The position numbers and the translations under genes are program-made. Of a stretch of 64,000 nt of DNA, positions 38,181 to 50,344 are shown piece after piece. The notes under the pieces were generated by a model that saw nothing but the letters and a program-made list of their open reading frames with translations, was not told the DNA's origin and did not search any database. The DNA is from Ptiloglossa arizonensis (taxonomy: Eukaryota > Arthropoda > Insecta > Hymenoptera > Colletidae), in contig NW_027478540.1 in assembly GCF_051014685.1 (NCBI RefSeq), forward strand, positions 433,501 to 497,500. Reading direction: 5' to 3'. Numbering within the stretch: the stretch's first letter is position 1; every line of letters starts with the position of its first letter.

Positions 38181-41100
38181 TACTCCCATATCTCGCGAAC
38201 GGATTGACGAACTCGAGGAATTCCTGTTGCATCTGAAAGTAGAAACTCGCCCCATTACTATGGTGTGTGTACTTTTCCCCTAGGCCATTCCAGTTATTGG
38301 TTTCGAGTATCACACTTGCGAAAATTTTGATGGTTTCTCAACCATTCTTTAACTTCAAACTCCCATATCTCGCGAACGGATTGACGAATTCGACAAATTC
38401 CTGTTGTATCTGAAAGTAGAAACTCGCCCGATTGCAAAGGTATGTGTATTTTTGCCCTAGGCCATAGTAGTTATTGGTTTCGAGTATCAGACTTGCGAAA
38501 ATTTTGATGGTTTCTCAACCATTCCTTAACTTCAAACTCCCATATCTCGCGAACGGATTGACGAACTCGAGAAATTCCTGTTGCAGCTGAAAGCAGAAAG
38601 TCGACCGATTACAATGGGGTTTGTACTTTTCCCGTAGGTCATTCCAGTTATTCGTTTCTAGCATCAGAATTGCGAAAATTTTGATGGTCGCTCAACCATT
38701 CCTTAACTTCAAACTCCCATATCTCGCGAACGGATTGACGAACTCGAGGAATTCCTGTTGCATCTGAAACTATAAACTCGCCCCATTACAATGGTGTGTG
38801 TACTTTTCCCCTAGGCCATTCCAGTTATTGGTTTCGAGTATCACACTTGCGAAAATTTTGATGGTTTCTCACCCATTCTTTATCTTCAAACTCCCATATC
38901 TCGCGAACGGATTGACGAACTCGAGGAATTCCTGTTGCATCTGAAACTATAAACTCGCCCCATTACAATGGTGTGTGTACTTTTCCCCTAGGCCATTCCA
39001 GTTATTGGTTTCGAGTATCACACTTGCGAAAATTTTGATGGTTTCTCAACCATTCCTTAACTTCAAACTCCAATATCTCGCGAACTGATTGACGAACACG
39101 AGAAATTCCGTTTGCATCTGCAACAAGAAACTCCCCCGATTACAACGGTATGTGTATTTTTTCCCTAAGCCTTTGTAGTTATTGGTTTCGAGTATCAGAC
39201 TTGCGAAAATTTTGATGGTTTCTCAACCGTTTCTTAATTTCAAACTCCCACATCTCGCGGACGGACTGACGAAATCGAGAAATTCCTGTTGCATCTGAAA
39301 GTAGAAACTCGCCCGATTGCAAAGGTATGTGTATTTTTCCCCCAGGCCATAGTAGTTATTGGTTTCGAGTATCAGACTTGCGAAAATTGTGATGGTCTCT
39401 CAACCATTCCTTAACTTCTTACTCCCATATCTCGCGAACGGATTGACGAACTCGAGGAATTCCTGTTTCATCTGAAAGTAGAAACTCGCCCCATTACTAT
39501 GGTGTGTGTACTTTTCCCCTAGGCCATTCCAGTTATTGGTTTCGAGTATCACACTTGCGAAAATTTTGATGGTTTCTCAACCATTCTTTAACTTCAAACT
39601 CCCATATCTCGCGAACGGATTGACGAATTCGACAAATTCCTGTTGTATCTGAAAGTAGAAACTCGCCCGATTACAAAGGTATGTGTATTTTTGCCCTAGG
39701 CCATAGTAGTTATTGGTTTCGAGTATCAGACTTGCGAAAATTTTGATGGTTTCTCAACCATTCCTTAACTCCAAACTCCCATATCTCGCGAACGGATTGA
39801 CGAACTCGAGAAATTCCTGTTGCAGCTGAAAGCAGAAAGTCGACCGATTACAATGGGGTTTGTACTTTTCCCGTAGGTCATTCCAGTTATTCGTTTCTAG
39901 CATCAGAATTGCGAAAATTTTGATGGTCGCTCAACCATTCCTTAACTTCAAACTCCCATATCTCGCGAACGGATCGACGAACTCGAGGAATTCCTGTTGC
40001 ATCTGAAACTATAAACTCGCCCCATTACAATGGTGTGTGTACTTTTCCCCTAGGCCATTCCAGTTATTGGTTTCGAGTATCACACTTGCGAAAATTTTGA
40101 TGGTTTCTCAACCATTCCTTAACTTCAAACTCCCATATCTCGCGAACGGATTGACGGACTCGAGAAATTCCTGTTGCATCTGAAAGTAGAGACTCGCCCG
40201 ATTGCAAGGGTATGTTTATTTTTCCCCCAGGCCATAGTAGTTATTGGTTTCGAGTATCAGACTTGCGAAATTTGTGATGGTCTCTCAACCATTCCTTAAC
40301 TTCGAACTCCCATATCTCGCGAACGGATTGACGGACTCGAGGAATTCCTGTTGCATCTGAAAGTATAAACTCGCCCCATTACTATAGTGTGTGTACTTTT
40401 CCCCTAGGCCATTCCAGTTATTGGTTTCGAGTATCACACTTGCGAAAATTTTGATGGTTTCTCACCCATTCTTTAACTTCAAACTCCCATACCTCGCGAA
40501 CGGATTGACGAATTCGACAAATTCCTGTTGCATCTGAAAGTAGAAACTCGCCCGATTACAAAGGTATGTGTATTTTTGCCCTAGGCCATAGTAGTTATTG
40601 GTTTCGAGAATCAGACTTGCGAAAATTTTGATGGTTTCTCAACCATTCCTTAACTTCAAACTCCCATATCTCGCGAACGAATTGACGAACTCGAGAAATT
40701 CCTGTTGCATCTGAAAGTAGAAACTCGCCCGATTGCAAAGGTATGTGTATTTTTCCCCCAGGCCATAGTAGTTATTGGTTTCGTGTATCCGACTTGCGAA
40801 AATTGTGATGGTGTCTCAACCATTCCTTAACTTCGAACTCCCATATTTCGCGAACGGATTGACGAACTCGATTATTTCCTGTTGCATCTGAAAGCAGAAA
40901 GTCGACCGATTACAATGGTGTGTGTACTTTTCCCCTAGGTCATTCCAGTTATTCGTTTCGAGCATCAGAATTGCGAAAATTTTGATGGTTTCTCAACCAT
41001 TCCTTAACTTCAAACTCCCATATTTCACGAACGGATTGACGAACTCGAGAAATTCCTGTTGCATCTGAAACCAGAAACTCGTCCGATTACAGCGGTATGT

Positions 41101-42072
41101 GTATTTTTGCCCTAGGCCATAGTAGTTATTGGTTTCGAGTATCAGACTTGCGAAAATTTTGATGGTTTCTCAACCATTCCTTAACTTCAAACTCCGATAC
41201 CTCGCGAACGGATTGGCGAACTCGAGAAATTCCTGTTGCATCTGAAAGCAGAAAGTCGACCGATTACAATGGTGTGTCTACTTTTCCCCTAGGTCATTCC
41301 AGTTATTCGTTTCTAGTATCAGACTTGCGAAAATTTTGATGGTTTCTCAACCATTCCTTAACTTCAAACTCCCATATCTCGCGAACGGATTGACGAACTC
41401 GAGAAATTCCTGTTGCATCTGAAAGCAGAAAGTCGACCGATTACAATGGTGTGTGTACTTTTCCCCTAGGCCATTCCAGTTATTGGTTTCGAGTATCAGA
41501 CTTGCGAAAATTTTGATGGTTTCTCAACCATTCCTTAACTTCACACTCCCATATCTCGCGAACGGAGTGTCGAGCTCGAGAAATTACTGTTGCATCTGAA
41601 AGTAGAAACTCGCCCGATTACAAAGGTATGTGTATTTTTCCCCTAGGTCTTTGTAGTTATTTGTTTCGAGTATCAGACTTTCGAAAATTTTGATCGTTTC
41701 TCAAGCATTCCTTAACTTCAAAGTCCCATATCTCGCGAACGGATTGACGAACTCGATTATTTCCTGTTGCATCTGAAAGCAGAAAGTCGACCGATTACAA
41801 TGGTGTGTGTAATTTTCCCCTAGGTCATTCCGGTTATTCGTTTCTAGCATCAGAATTGCGAAAATTTTGATTGTTTCTCTACCATTCCTTAACTTCAAAC
41901 TCCCATATCTCGCGAACGGATTGACGAACTCGAGAAATTCCTGTTGCATCTGAAAGTAGAAACTCGCCCGATTGCAAAGGTATGTGTATTTTTCTCCCAG
42001 GCCATAGTAGTTATTGGTTTCGAGTATCAGACTTGCGAAAATTGTGATGGTCTCTCAACCATTCCTTAACTT
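38159..42072 (+). repeat. block beta, copy 2 (partial, 22 monomers)
   Basis: This repeats 31,787-35,700 at a 6,372-base offset with very few differences by eye (for example TTATCTTCAAAC near 38,880 against TTAACTTCAAAC). It begins exactly where copy 1 ends, so the two are in tandem. The last 1.45 kb (about 40,621-42,072) is the third, partial copy of block alpha. At 42,071 the sequence changes to CTTCTTACTCC, where copy 1 has CTTCGAACTCC followed by CATGTCTCGCG. Confidence 0.88.
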
Positions 42073-45000
42073 CTTACTCCCATATCTCGCGAACGGATTG
42101 ACGGACTCGAGGAATTCCTGTTGCATCTGAAAGTATAAACTCGCCCCATTACTATAGTGTGTGTACTTTTCCCCTAGGCCATTCCAGTTATTGGTTTCGA
42201 GTATCACACTTGCGAAAATTTTGATGGTTTCTCACCCATTCTTTAACTTCAAACTCCCATATCTCGCGAACGGATTGACGAACTCGAGGAATTCCTGTTG
42301 CATCTGAAACTATAAACTCGCCCCATTACAATGGTGTGTGTACTTTTCCCCTAGGCCATTCCAGTTATTGGTTTCGAGTATCACACTTGCGAAAATTTTG
42401 ATGGTTTCTCAACCATTCCTTAACTTCAAACTCCAATATCTCGCGAACTGATTGACGAACACGAGAAATTCCGTTTGCATCTGCAACAAGAAACTCCCCC
42501 GATTACAACGGTATGTGTATTTTTTCCCTAAGCCTTTGTAGTTATTGGTTTCGAGTATCAGACTTGCGAAAATTTTGATGGTTTCTCAACCGTTTCTTAA
42601 TTTCAAACTCCCACATCTCGCGGACGGACTGACGAAATCGAGAAATTCCTGTTGCATCTGAAAGTAGAAACTCGCCCGATTGCAAAGGTATGTGTATTTT
42701 TCCCCCAGGCCATAGTAGTTATTGGTTTCGAGTATCAGACTTGCGAAAATTGTGATGGTCTCTCAACCATTCCTTAACTTCTTACTCCCATATCTCGCGA
42801 ACGGATTGACGAACTCGAGGAATTCCTGTTTCATCTGAAAGTAGAAACTCGCCCCATTACTATGGTGTGTGTACTTTTCCCCTAGGCCATTCCAGTTATT
42901 GGTTTCGAGTATCACACTTGCGAAAATTTTGATGGTTTCTCAACCATTCTTTAACTTCAAACTCCCATATCTCGCGAACGGATTGACGAATTCGACAAAT
43001 TCCTGTTGTATCTGAAAGTAGAAACTCGCCCGATTACAAAGGTATGTGTATTTTTGCCCTAGGCCATAGTAGTTATTGGTTTCGAGTATCAGACTTGCGA
43101 AAATTTTGATGGTTTCTCAACCATTCCTTAACTCCAAACTCCCATATCTCGCGAACGGATTGACGAACTCGAGAAATTCCTGTTGCAGCTGAAAGCAGAA
43201 AGTCGACCGATTACAATGGGGTTTGTACTTTTCCCGTAGGTCATTCCAGTTATTCGTTTCTAGCATCAGAATTGCGAAAATTTTGATGGTCGCTCAACCA
43301 TTCCTTAACTTCAAACTCCCATATCTCGCGAACGGATTGACGAACTCGAGGAATTCCTGTTGCATCTGAAACTATAAACTCGCCCCATTACAATGGTGTG
43401 TGTACTTTTCCCCCAGGCCATTCCAGTTATTGGTTTCGAGTATCACACTTGCGAAAATTTTGATGGTTTCTCAACCATTCCTTAACTTCAAACTCCCATA
43501 TCTCGCGAACGGATTGACGGACTCGAGAAATTCCTGTTGCATCTGAAAGTAGAGACTCGCCCGATTGCAAGGGTATGTTTATTTTTCCCCCAGGCCATAG
43601 TAGTTATTGGTTTCGAGTATCAGACTTGCGAAATTTGTGATGGTCTCTCAACCATTCCTTAACTTCGAACTCCCATATCTCGCGAACGGATTGACGGACT
43701 CGAGGAATTCCTGTTGCATCTGAAAGTATAAACTCGCCCCATTACTATAGTGTGTGTGCTTTTCCCCTAGGCCATTCCAGTTATTGGTTTCGAGTATCAC
43801 ACTTGCGAAAATTTTGATGGTTTCTCACCCATTCTTTAACTTCAAACTCCCATATCTCGCGAACGGATTGACGAATTCGACAAATTCCTGTTGCATCTGA
43901 AAGTAGAAACTCGCCCGATTACAAAGGTATGTGTATTTTTTCCCTAAGCCTTTGTAGTTATTGGTTTCGAGTATCAGACTTGCGAAAATTTTGATGGTTT
44001 CTCAACCGTTTCTTAATTTCAAACTCCCACATCTCGCGGACGGACTGACGAAATCGAGAAATTCCTGTTGCATCTGAAAGTAGAAACTCGCCCGATTGCA
44101 AAGGTATGTGTATTTTTCCCCCAGGCCATAGTAGTTATTGGTTTCGAGTATCAGACTTGCGAAAATTGTGATGGTCTCTCAACCATTCCTTAACTTCTTA
44201 CTCCCATATCTCGCGAACGGATTGACGAACTCGAGGAATTCCTGTTTCATCTGAAAGTAGAAACTCGCCCCATTACTATGGTGTGTGTACTTTTCCCCTA
44301 GGCCATTCCAGTTATTGGTTTCGAGTATCACACTTGCGAAAATTTTGATGGTTTCTCAACCATTCTTTAACTTCAAACTCCCATATCTCGCGAACGGATT
44401 GACGAATTCGACAAATTCCTGTTGTATCTGAAAGTAGAAACTCGCCCGATTACAAAGGTATGTGTATTTTTGCCCTAGGCCATAGTAGTTATTGGTTTCG
44501 AGTATCAGACTTGCGAAAATTTTGATGGTTTCTCAACCATTCCTTAACTCCAAACTCCCATATCTCGCGAACGGATTGACGAACTCGAGAAATTCCTGTT
44601 GCAGCTGAAAGCAGAAAGTCGACCGATTACAATGGGGTTTGTACTTTTCCCGTAGGTCATTCCAGTTATTCGTTTCTAGCATCAGAATTGCGAAAATTTT
44701 GATGGTCGCTCAACCATTCCTTAACTTCAAACTCCCATATCTCGCGAACGGATTGACGAACTCGAGGAATTCCTGTTGCATCTGAAACTATAAACTCGCC
44801 CCATTACAATGGTGTGTGTACTTTTCCCCTAGGCCATTCCAGTTATTGGTTTCGAGTATCACACTTGCGAAAATTTTGATGGTCTCTCAACCATTCCTTA
44901 ACTTCGAACTCCCATATCTCGCGAACGGATTGACGGACTCGAGGAATTCCTGTTGCATCTGAAAGTATAAACTCGCCCCATTACTATAGTGTGTGTACTT

Positions 45001-46806
45001 TTCCCCTAGGCCATTCCAGTTATTGGTTTCGAGTATCACACTTGCGAAAATTTTGATGGTTTCTCACCCATTCTTTAACTTCAAACTCCCATATCTCGCG
45101 AACGGATTGACGAACTCGAGGAATTCCTGTTGCGTCTGAAACTATAAACTCGCCCCATTACAATGGTGTGTGTACTTTTCCCCTAGGCCATTCCAGTTAT
45201 TGGTTTCGAGTATCACACTTGCGAAAATTTTGATGGTTTCTCAACCATTCCTTAACTTCAAACTCCAATATCTCGCGAACTGATTGACGAACACGAGAAA
45301 TTCCGTTTGCATCTGCAACAAGAAACTCCCCCGATTACAACCGTATGTGTATTTTTTCCCTAAGCCTTTGTAGTTATTGGTTTCGAGTATCAGACTGGCG
45401 AAAATTCTGATGGTTTCTCAACCGTTTCTTAATTTCAAACTCCCACATCTCGCGGACGGACTGACGAAATCGAGAAATTCCTGTTGCATCTGAAAGTAGA
45501 AACTCGCCCGATTGCAAAGGTATGTGTATTTTTCCCCCAGGCCATAGTAGTTATTGGTTTCGAGTATCAGACTTGCGAAAATTGTGATGGTCTCTCAACC
45601 ATTCCTTAACTTCTTACTCCCATATCTCGCGAACGGATTGACGAACTCGAGGAATTCCTGTTTCATCTGAAAGTAGAAACTCGCCCCATTACTATGGTGT
45701 GTGTACTTTTCCCCTAGGCCATTCCAGTTATTGGTTTCGAGTATCACACTTGCGAAAATTTTGATGGTTTCTCAACCATTCTTTAACTTCAAACTCCCAT
45801 ATCTCGCGAACGGATTGACGAATTCGACAAATTCCTGTTGTATCTGAAAGTAGAAACTCGCCCGATTACAAAGGTATGTGTATTTTTGCCCTAGGCCATA
45901 GTAGTTATTGGTTTCGAGTATCAGACTTGCGAAAATTTTGATGGTTTCTCAACCATTCCTTAACTCCAAACTCCCATATCTCGCGAACGGATTGACGAAC
46001 TCGAGAAATTCCTGTTGCAGCTGAAAGCAGAAAGTCGACCGATTACAATGGGGTTTGTACTTTTCCCGTAGGTCATTCCAGTTATTCGTTTCTAGCATCA
46101 GAATTGCGAAAATTTTGATGGTCGCTCAACCATTCCTTAACTTCAAACTCCCATATCTCGCGAACGGATTGACGAACTCGAGGAATTCCTGTTGCATCTG
46201 AAACTATAAACTCGCCCCATTACAATGGTGTGTGTACTTTTCCCCTAGGCCATTCCAGTTATTGGTTTCGAGTATCACACTTGCGAAAATTTTGATGGTT
46301 TCTCAACCATTCCTTAACTTCAAACTCCCATATCTCGCGAACGGATTGACGGACTCGAGAAATTCCTGTTGCATCTGAAAGTAGAGACTCGCCCGATTGC
46401 AAGGGTATGTTTATTTTTCCCCCAGGCCATAGTAGTTATTGGTTTCGAGTATCAGACTTGCGAAAATTGTGATGGTCTCTCAACCATTCCTTAACTTCGA
46501 ACTCCCATATCTCGCGTACGGATTGACGAACTCGAGGAATTCCTGTTGCATCTGAAAGTATAAACTCGCCTCATTACAATGGTGTGTGTACTTCTCCCCT
46601 AGGCCATTCCAGTTATTGGTTTCGAGTATCACACTTGCGAAAATTTTGATGGTTTCTCACCCATTCTTTAACTTCAAACTCCCATATCTCGCGAACGGAT
46701 TGACGAATTCGACAAATTCCTGTTGCATCTGAAAGTAGAAACTCGCCCGATTACAAAGGTATGTGTATTTTTGCCCTAGGCCATAGTAGTTATTGGTTTC
46801 GAGAAT
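42072..46806 (+). repeat. 8-mer higher-order repeat (1,416 bp), about three copies, mosaic
   Basis: The N-type CCCTAAGCC lies at 42,526, 43,942 and 45,358, and CTTCTTACTCC at 42,778, 44,194 and 45,610; the steps are exactly 8 x 177. Within a unit the order runs N, A3 (CTTCTTACTCC), B (CTGTTTCATCTG), A1 (TTGACGAATTCGAC upstream), B' (CAGCTGAAAGCAG with GGGGTTTGTAC and CCCGTAGG), B (GAAACTATAAAC) and further A3/B. The copies are not clean: the middle one lacks the GTAGAGACTCGCCC monomer present at 43.55 and 46.38 kb. The next N is at 46,951, nine monomers on. Confidence 0.83.
43890..43960 (+). other. recombinant A/N monomer
   Basis: The monomer here starts with A-type GAAAGTAGAAACTCGCCCG and ATTACAAAGG, then switches to N-type TTTTTTCCCTAAGCC. 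The other N monomers of the middle domain have CAACAAGAAACTCCCCC and CAACGG (CAACCG at 45.34 kb) at these places. The crossover therefore fell between phases 27 and 42, about 43,925-43,940. It records an in-register exchange inside a monomer. Confidence 0.8.
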
Positions 46807-48190
46807 CAGACTTGCGAAAATTTTGATGGTTTCTCAAGCATTCCTTAACTTCAAACTCCCATATCTCGCGAACTGATTGACGAACACGAGAAATTCCGTT
46901 TGCATCTGGAACAAGAAACTCCCCCGATTACAACGGTATGTGTATTTTTTCCCTAAGCCTTTGTAGTTATTGGTTTCGAGTATCAGACTTGCGAAAATTT
47001 TGATGGTTTCTCAACCGTTTCTTAATTTCAAACTCCCACATCTCGCGAACGGACTGACGAACTCGAGAAATTCCGGTTGCATCTGAAACCAGAAACTCGT
47101 CCGATTACAACGGTATGTGTATTTTTGCCCTAGGCCATAGTAGTTATTGGTTTCGAGTATCAGACTTGCGAAAATTTTGATGGTTTCTCAAGCATTCCTT
47201 AACTTCAAACTCCGATACCACCCGAACGGATTGGCGAACTCGCGAAGTTCCTGTTGCATCTGAAAGTAGAAACTTGCCCGATTACAAAGTTAAATGTATT
47301 TTTCCCCTAGGCCATTCCAGTTGTTGGTTTCGAGTATCAGACCAGCGAAAATTTTGATGGTTCCTCAACCATTCCATAACTTCCAACTCCCATATCTCGC
47401 GAACGGATTGACGAACTCGAGAAATTCCTGTTGCATCTGAAAGCAGGATCTCGCCCGATTACAATGGTATTTGTATTTTAGCCCTAGGCCATAGTAGTTA
47501 TTGGTTTCGAGTATCAGACTTGCGAAAATTTTGATGGTTTCTCAACCATTCCTTAACTTCAAGCTCCCATATCTCGCGAACCGATAGACGAACTCGAGAA
47601 GTTCCTGTTGCATCTGAAAGTGGAAACTCGCCCGATTACAAAGGTATGTGTATTTTTCCCCTAGGCCTTTGTAGTTATTGGTTTCGAGTATCAGACTTGC
47701 GAAAATTTTGATGGTTTTTCAACCATTCCTTAACTTCAAACTCCCATATCTCCCGAACGGATTGACGAACTCGAGAAATTCCTGTTGCATCGGAAAGTAG
47801 AAACTAGCCCGATTACAATGGTGTGTGCACTTTTCCCCTAGGCCATTCCAGTTATTGGTTTCGAGTATCAGACCAGCGAAAATTTTGATGGTTTCTCACC
47901 CATTCTTTAACTTCAAACTCCCATATCTCGCGAACGGATTGACGAACTCGAGAATTTCCCATTGCATCTGAAAGCAGAAACTCGCCCGGTAACAACGGTA
48001 TGTGCATTTTTCCCCTAGGCCATTGTAGTTATTGGTTTCGAGTATCAGACTTGCGAAAATTTTGATGGTTTCTCAACCATTCCTTAACTTCAAACTACCA
48101 TATCTCGCGAACCGATTGACGAACTCGAGAATTTCCTATTGCATCTGAAAGCAGAAACACGCCCGATTACAACGGTACGTGTATTTTTGA

Positions 48191-48194
48191 CCTC
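48191..48194 (+). other. 1-bp insertion in the 177-bp register
   Basis: TTTTTGACCTCTAGCCATTCC here has one base more than TTTTTGACCTAGGCCATTCC in the duplicate near 51,730. The phase moves from +1 to +2. The insertion is absent from copy 2, so it followed the duplication. Confidence 0.8.
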
Positions 48195-49230
48195 TAGCCA
48201 TTCCAGTTATTGGTTTCGAGTATCAGACCAGCGAAAATTTTGAAGGTTTCTCAACCATTCCTTAACTTCAAACTCCCATATCTCATGAACGGGATGTCGA
48301 ACTCGAGAAATTCCTGTTGCATCTGAAAGTAGAAACTCGCCCGATTACAACGGTATGTGTATTTTTCCCCTAGGCCATTGTACTTATTGGTTTCGAGTAT
48401 CAGACTTGCGAAAATTTTGATGGTTTCTCAACCATTCCTTAACTTCAAACTCCCATTTCTCGCGAACGGATTGACGAAATCGAGAAGTTCCTGTTGCATC
48501 TGAAAGTAGAAACTAGCCCGATTACAACGGTATGTGCACTTTTCCCCTGGGCCATTCCAGTTATTCGTTTCTAGCATCAAAATTGCGACAATTTTGATGG
48601 TTTCTCAATCATTCCTTAACTTCAAACTTCCATATCTCGCGAACGGATTGACGAACTCGAGAATTTCCTATTGCATCTGAAAGCAGAAACTCGCTCGTTT
48701 ACAACGGTATGTGCATTTTTGCCCTAGGCCATAGTAGATATTGGTTTCGAGTATCAGACTTGCGATAATTTTGATGGTTTCTCAAGCATTCCTTAACTTC
48801 AAACTCCCATATCTCGCGAACGGATTGACGAACTTGAGAAATTCCTGTTGCATCTGACAGCAGAAACTCGCCCGATTACAACGGTATTTGTATTTTTCCC
48901 CTAGGCCATTGTAGTTATTGGTTTCGAGTATCAGACTTGCGAAAATTTTGATGGTTTCTCAACCATTCCTTAACTTCAAACTACCATATCTCGCGAACCG
49001 ATTGACGAACTCGAGAATTTCCTATTGCATCTGAAAGCAGAAACACGCCCGATTACAACGGTACGTGTATTTTTGACCTAGGCCATTCCATTTGTTGGTT
49101 TCGAGTACCAGACCAGCGAAAATTTTGATGGTTTCTCAACCATTCCTTAACTTCAAACTCCCATATCTCCCGAACGGATTGACGAACTCGAGAAATTCCT
49201 GTTGCATCTGAAAGTAGAAACTAGCCCGAT

Positions 49231-49245
49231 TAAATTGGAGTGCAC
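49231..49245 (+). other. 2-bp deletion in the 177-bp register
   Basis: CCCGATTAAATTGGAGTGCAC replaces the usual CCCGATTACAATGGTGTGTGCAC arrangement; phase tracking falls from +2 to 0. The same rearranged string is at 52,769, so this deletion predates the 20-monomer duplication. Confidence 0.82.
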
Positions 49246-49429
49246 TTTTCCCCTAGGCCATTCCAGTTAATGGTTTCGAGTATCAGACCAGCGAAAATTT
49301 TGATGGTTTCTCAACCATTCGTTAACTTCAAACTACCATATCTCGCGAACGGATTGACGAACTCGAGAAATTCCTGTTGCATCTGAAAGCAGAATCTCGC
49401 CCGATTACAACGGTATGTGCATTTTTGCC

Positions 49430-49790
49430 CTAGGCCATAGTAGTTACAGGTTTCGGGTATCAGACTTGCGAAAATTTTGATGGTTTCTGAACCATTCCTT
49501 AACTTCAAACTCCCATATCTCGCGAACGGATTGACGAACTCGAGGAATTCCTGCTGCATCTGAAAGTATAAACTCGCCCCATTACAATGGTGTGTGTACT
49601 TTTCCCCTAGGCCATTCCAGTTATTGGTTTCGAGTATCACACTTGCGAAAATTTTGATGGTTTCTCACCCATTCTTTAACTTCAAACTCCCATATCTCGC
49701 GAACGGATTGACGAACTCGAGAATTTCCCATTGCATCTGAAAGCAGAAACTCGCCCGGTAACAACGGTATGTGCATTTTTGCCCTAGGCC
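49430..49790 (+). repeat. left-type monomer patch inside the right-hand subfamily
   Basis: Between C-type neighbours the sequence turns to GAGGAATTCCTGCTGC, GAAAGTATAAACTCGCCCC, GGTGTGTGTACTTTTCCCC and ATCACACTTGCG, the haplotype common at 31-46 kb. It is missing from the matching place in copy 2 near 52.97 kb, where the offset falls from 3,538 to 3,184, a loss of two monomers. Either copy 1 gained a converted or inserted patch, or copy 2 lost it by unequal exchange. Confidence 0.75.
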
Positions 49791-50344
49791 ATAGTAGTTA
49801 TTGGTTTCGAGTATCAGACTTGCGAAAATTTTGATGGTTTCTCAACCATTCCTTAACTTCAAACTCCCATATCTCTTGAACGGGTTGTCGAACTCGAGAA
49901 ATTCATGTTGCATCTGAAAGTAGAAACTCGCCCGATTACAACGGTATGTGTATTTTTCCCCTAGGCCACTGTACTTATTGGTTTCGAGTATCAGACTTGC
50001 GAAAATTTTGATGGTTTCTCAACCATTCCTTAACTTCAAACTCCCATTTCTCGCGAACGGATTGACGAACTCGAGAAATTCCTGTTGCATCTGAAAGTAG
50101 AAACTAGCCCGATTACAACGGTATGTGCACTTTTCCCCTAGGCCATTCCAGTTATTCGTTTCTAGCATCACAATTGCGACAATTTTGATGGTTTCTCAAT
50201 CATTCCTTAACTTCAAACTTCCATATCTCGCGAACGGATTGACGAACTCGAGAATTTCCTATTGCATCTGAAAGCAGAAACTCGCTCGATTACAACGGTA
50301 TGTGTATTTTTGCTCTAGGCCATAGTAGTTATTGGTTTCGAGTA

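Larger units (their letters stand above)
46806..50344 (+). repeat. 20-monomer tandem duplication, copy 1 (3,539 bp)
   Basis: The segment from the N monomer at about 46.9 kb returns from 50,345 with a 3,539-base offset: CCCTAAGCC at 46,951 and 50,490, AACTTGCCCG at 47,271 and 50,810, TAAATTGGAG at 49,231 and 52,769. It is built mainly from the right-hand subfamily (CAACGG, CAGACCAGCG, CTAGCCCG, GAATTTCCTATTGC, TTGACCTAGG). It holds an extra two-monomer patch near 49.43-49.79 kb that copy 2 lacks. Private changes such as CAAAGTTAAATG (47,285) against CAAAGGTAAATG (50,824) show some later divergence. Confidence 0.86.

Noticed and set aside
8760..42072. Near-identical blocks as an assembly artefact
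   Set aside because: Not excluded, but alpha copies differ by several bases and an indel and have different flanks, which is hard to get from a simple duplicated contig. Read-level evidence would decide.
9840..49640. Minus-strand open frames of 82-109 codons (9840-10088, 35329-35577, 41701-41949, 49311-49640)
   Set aside because: Each spans one or two monomers where one satellite stop codon is mutated; three are copies of the same block. No evidence of a gene.
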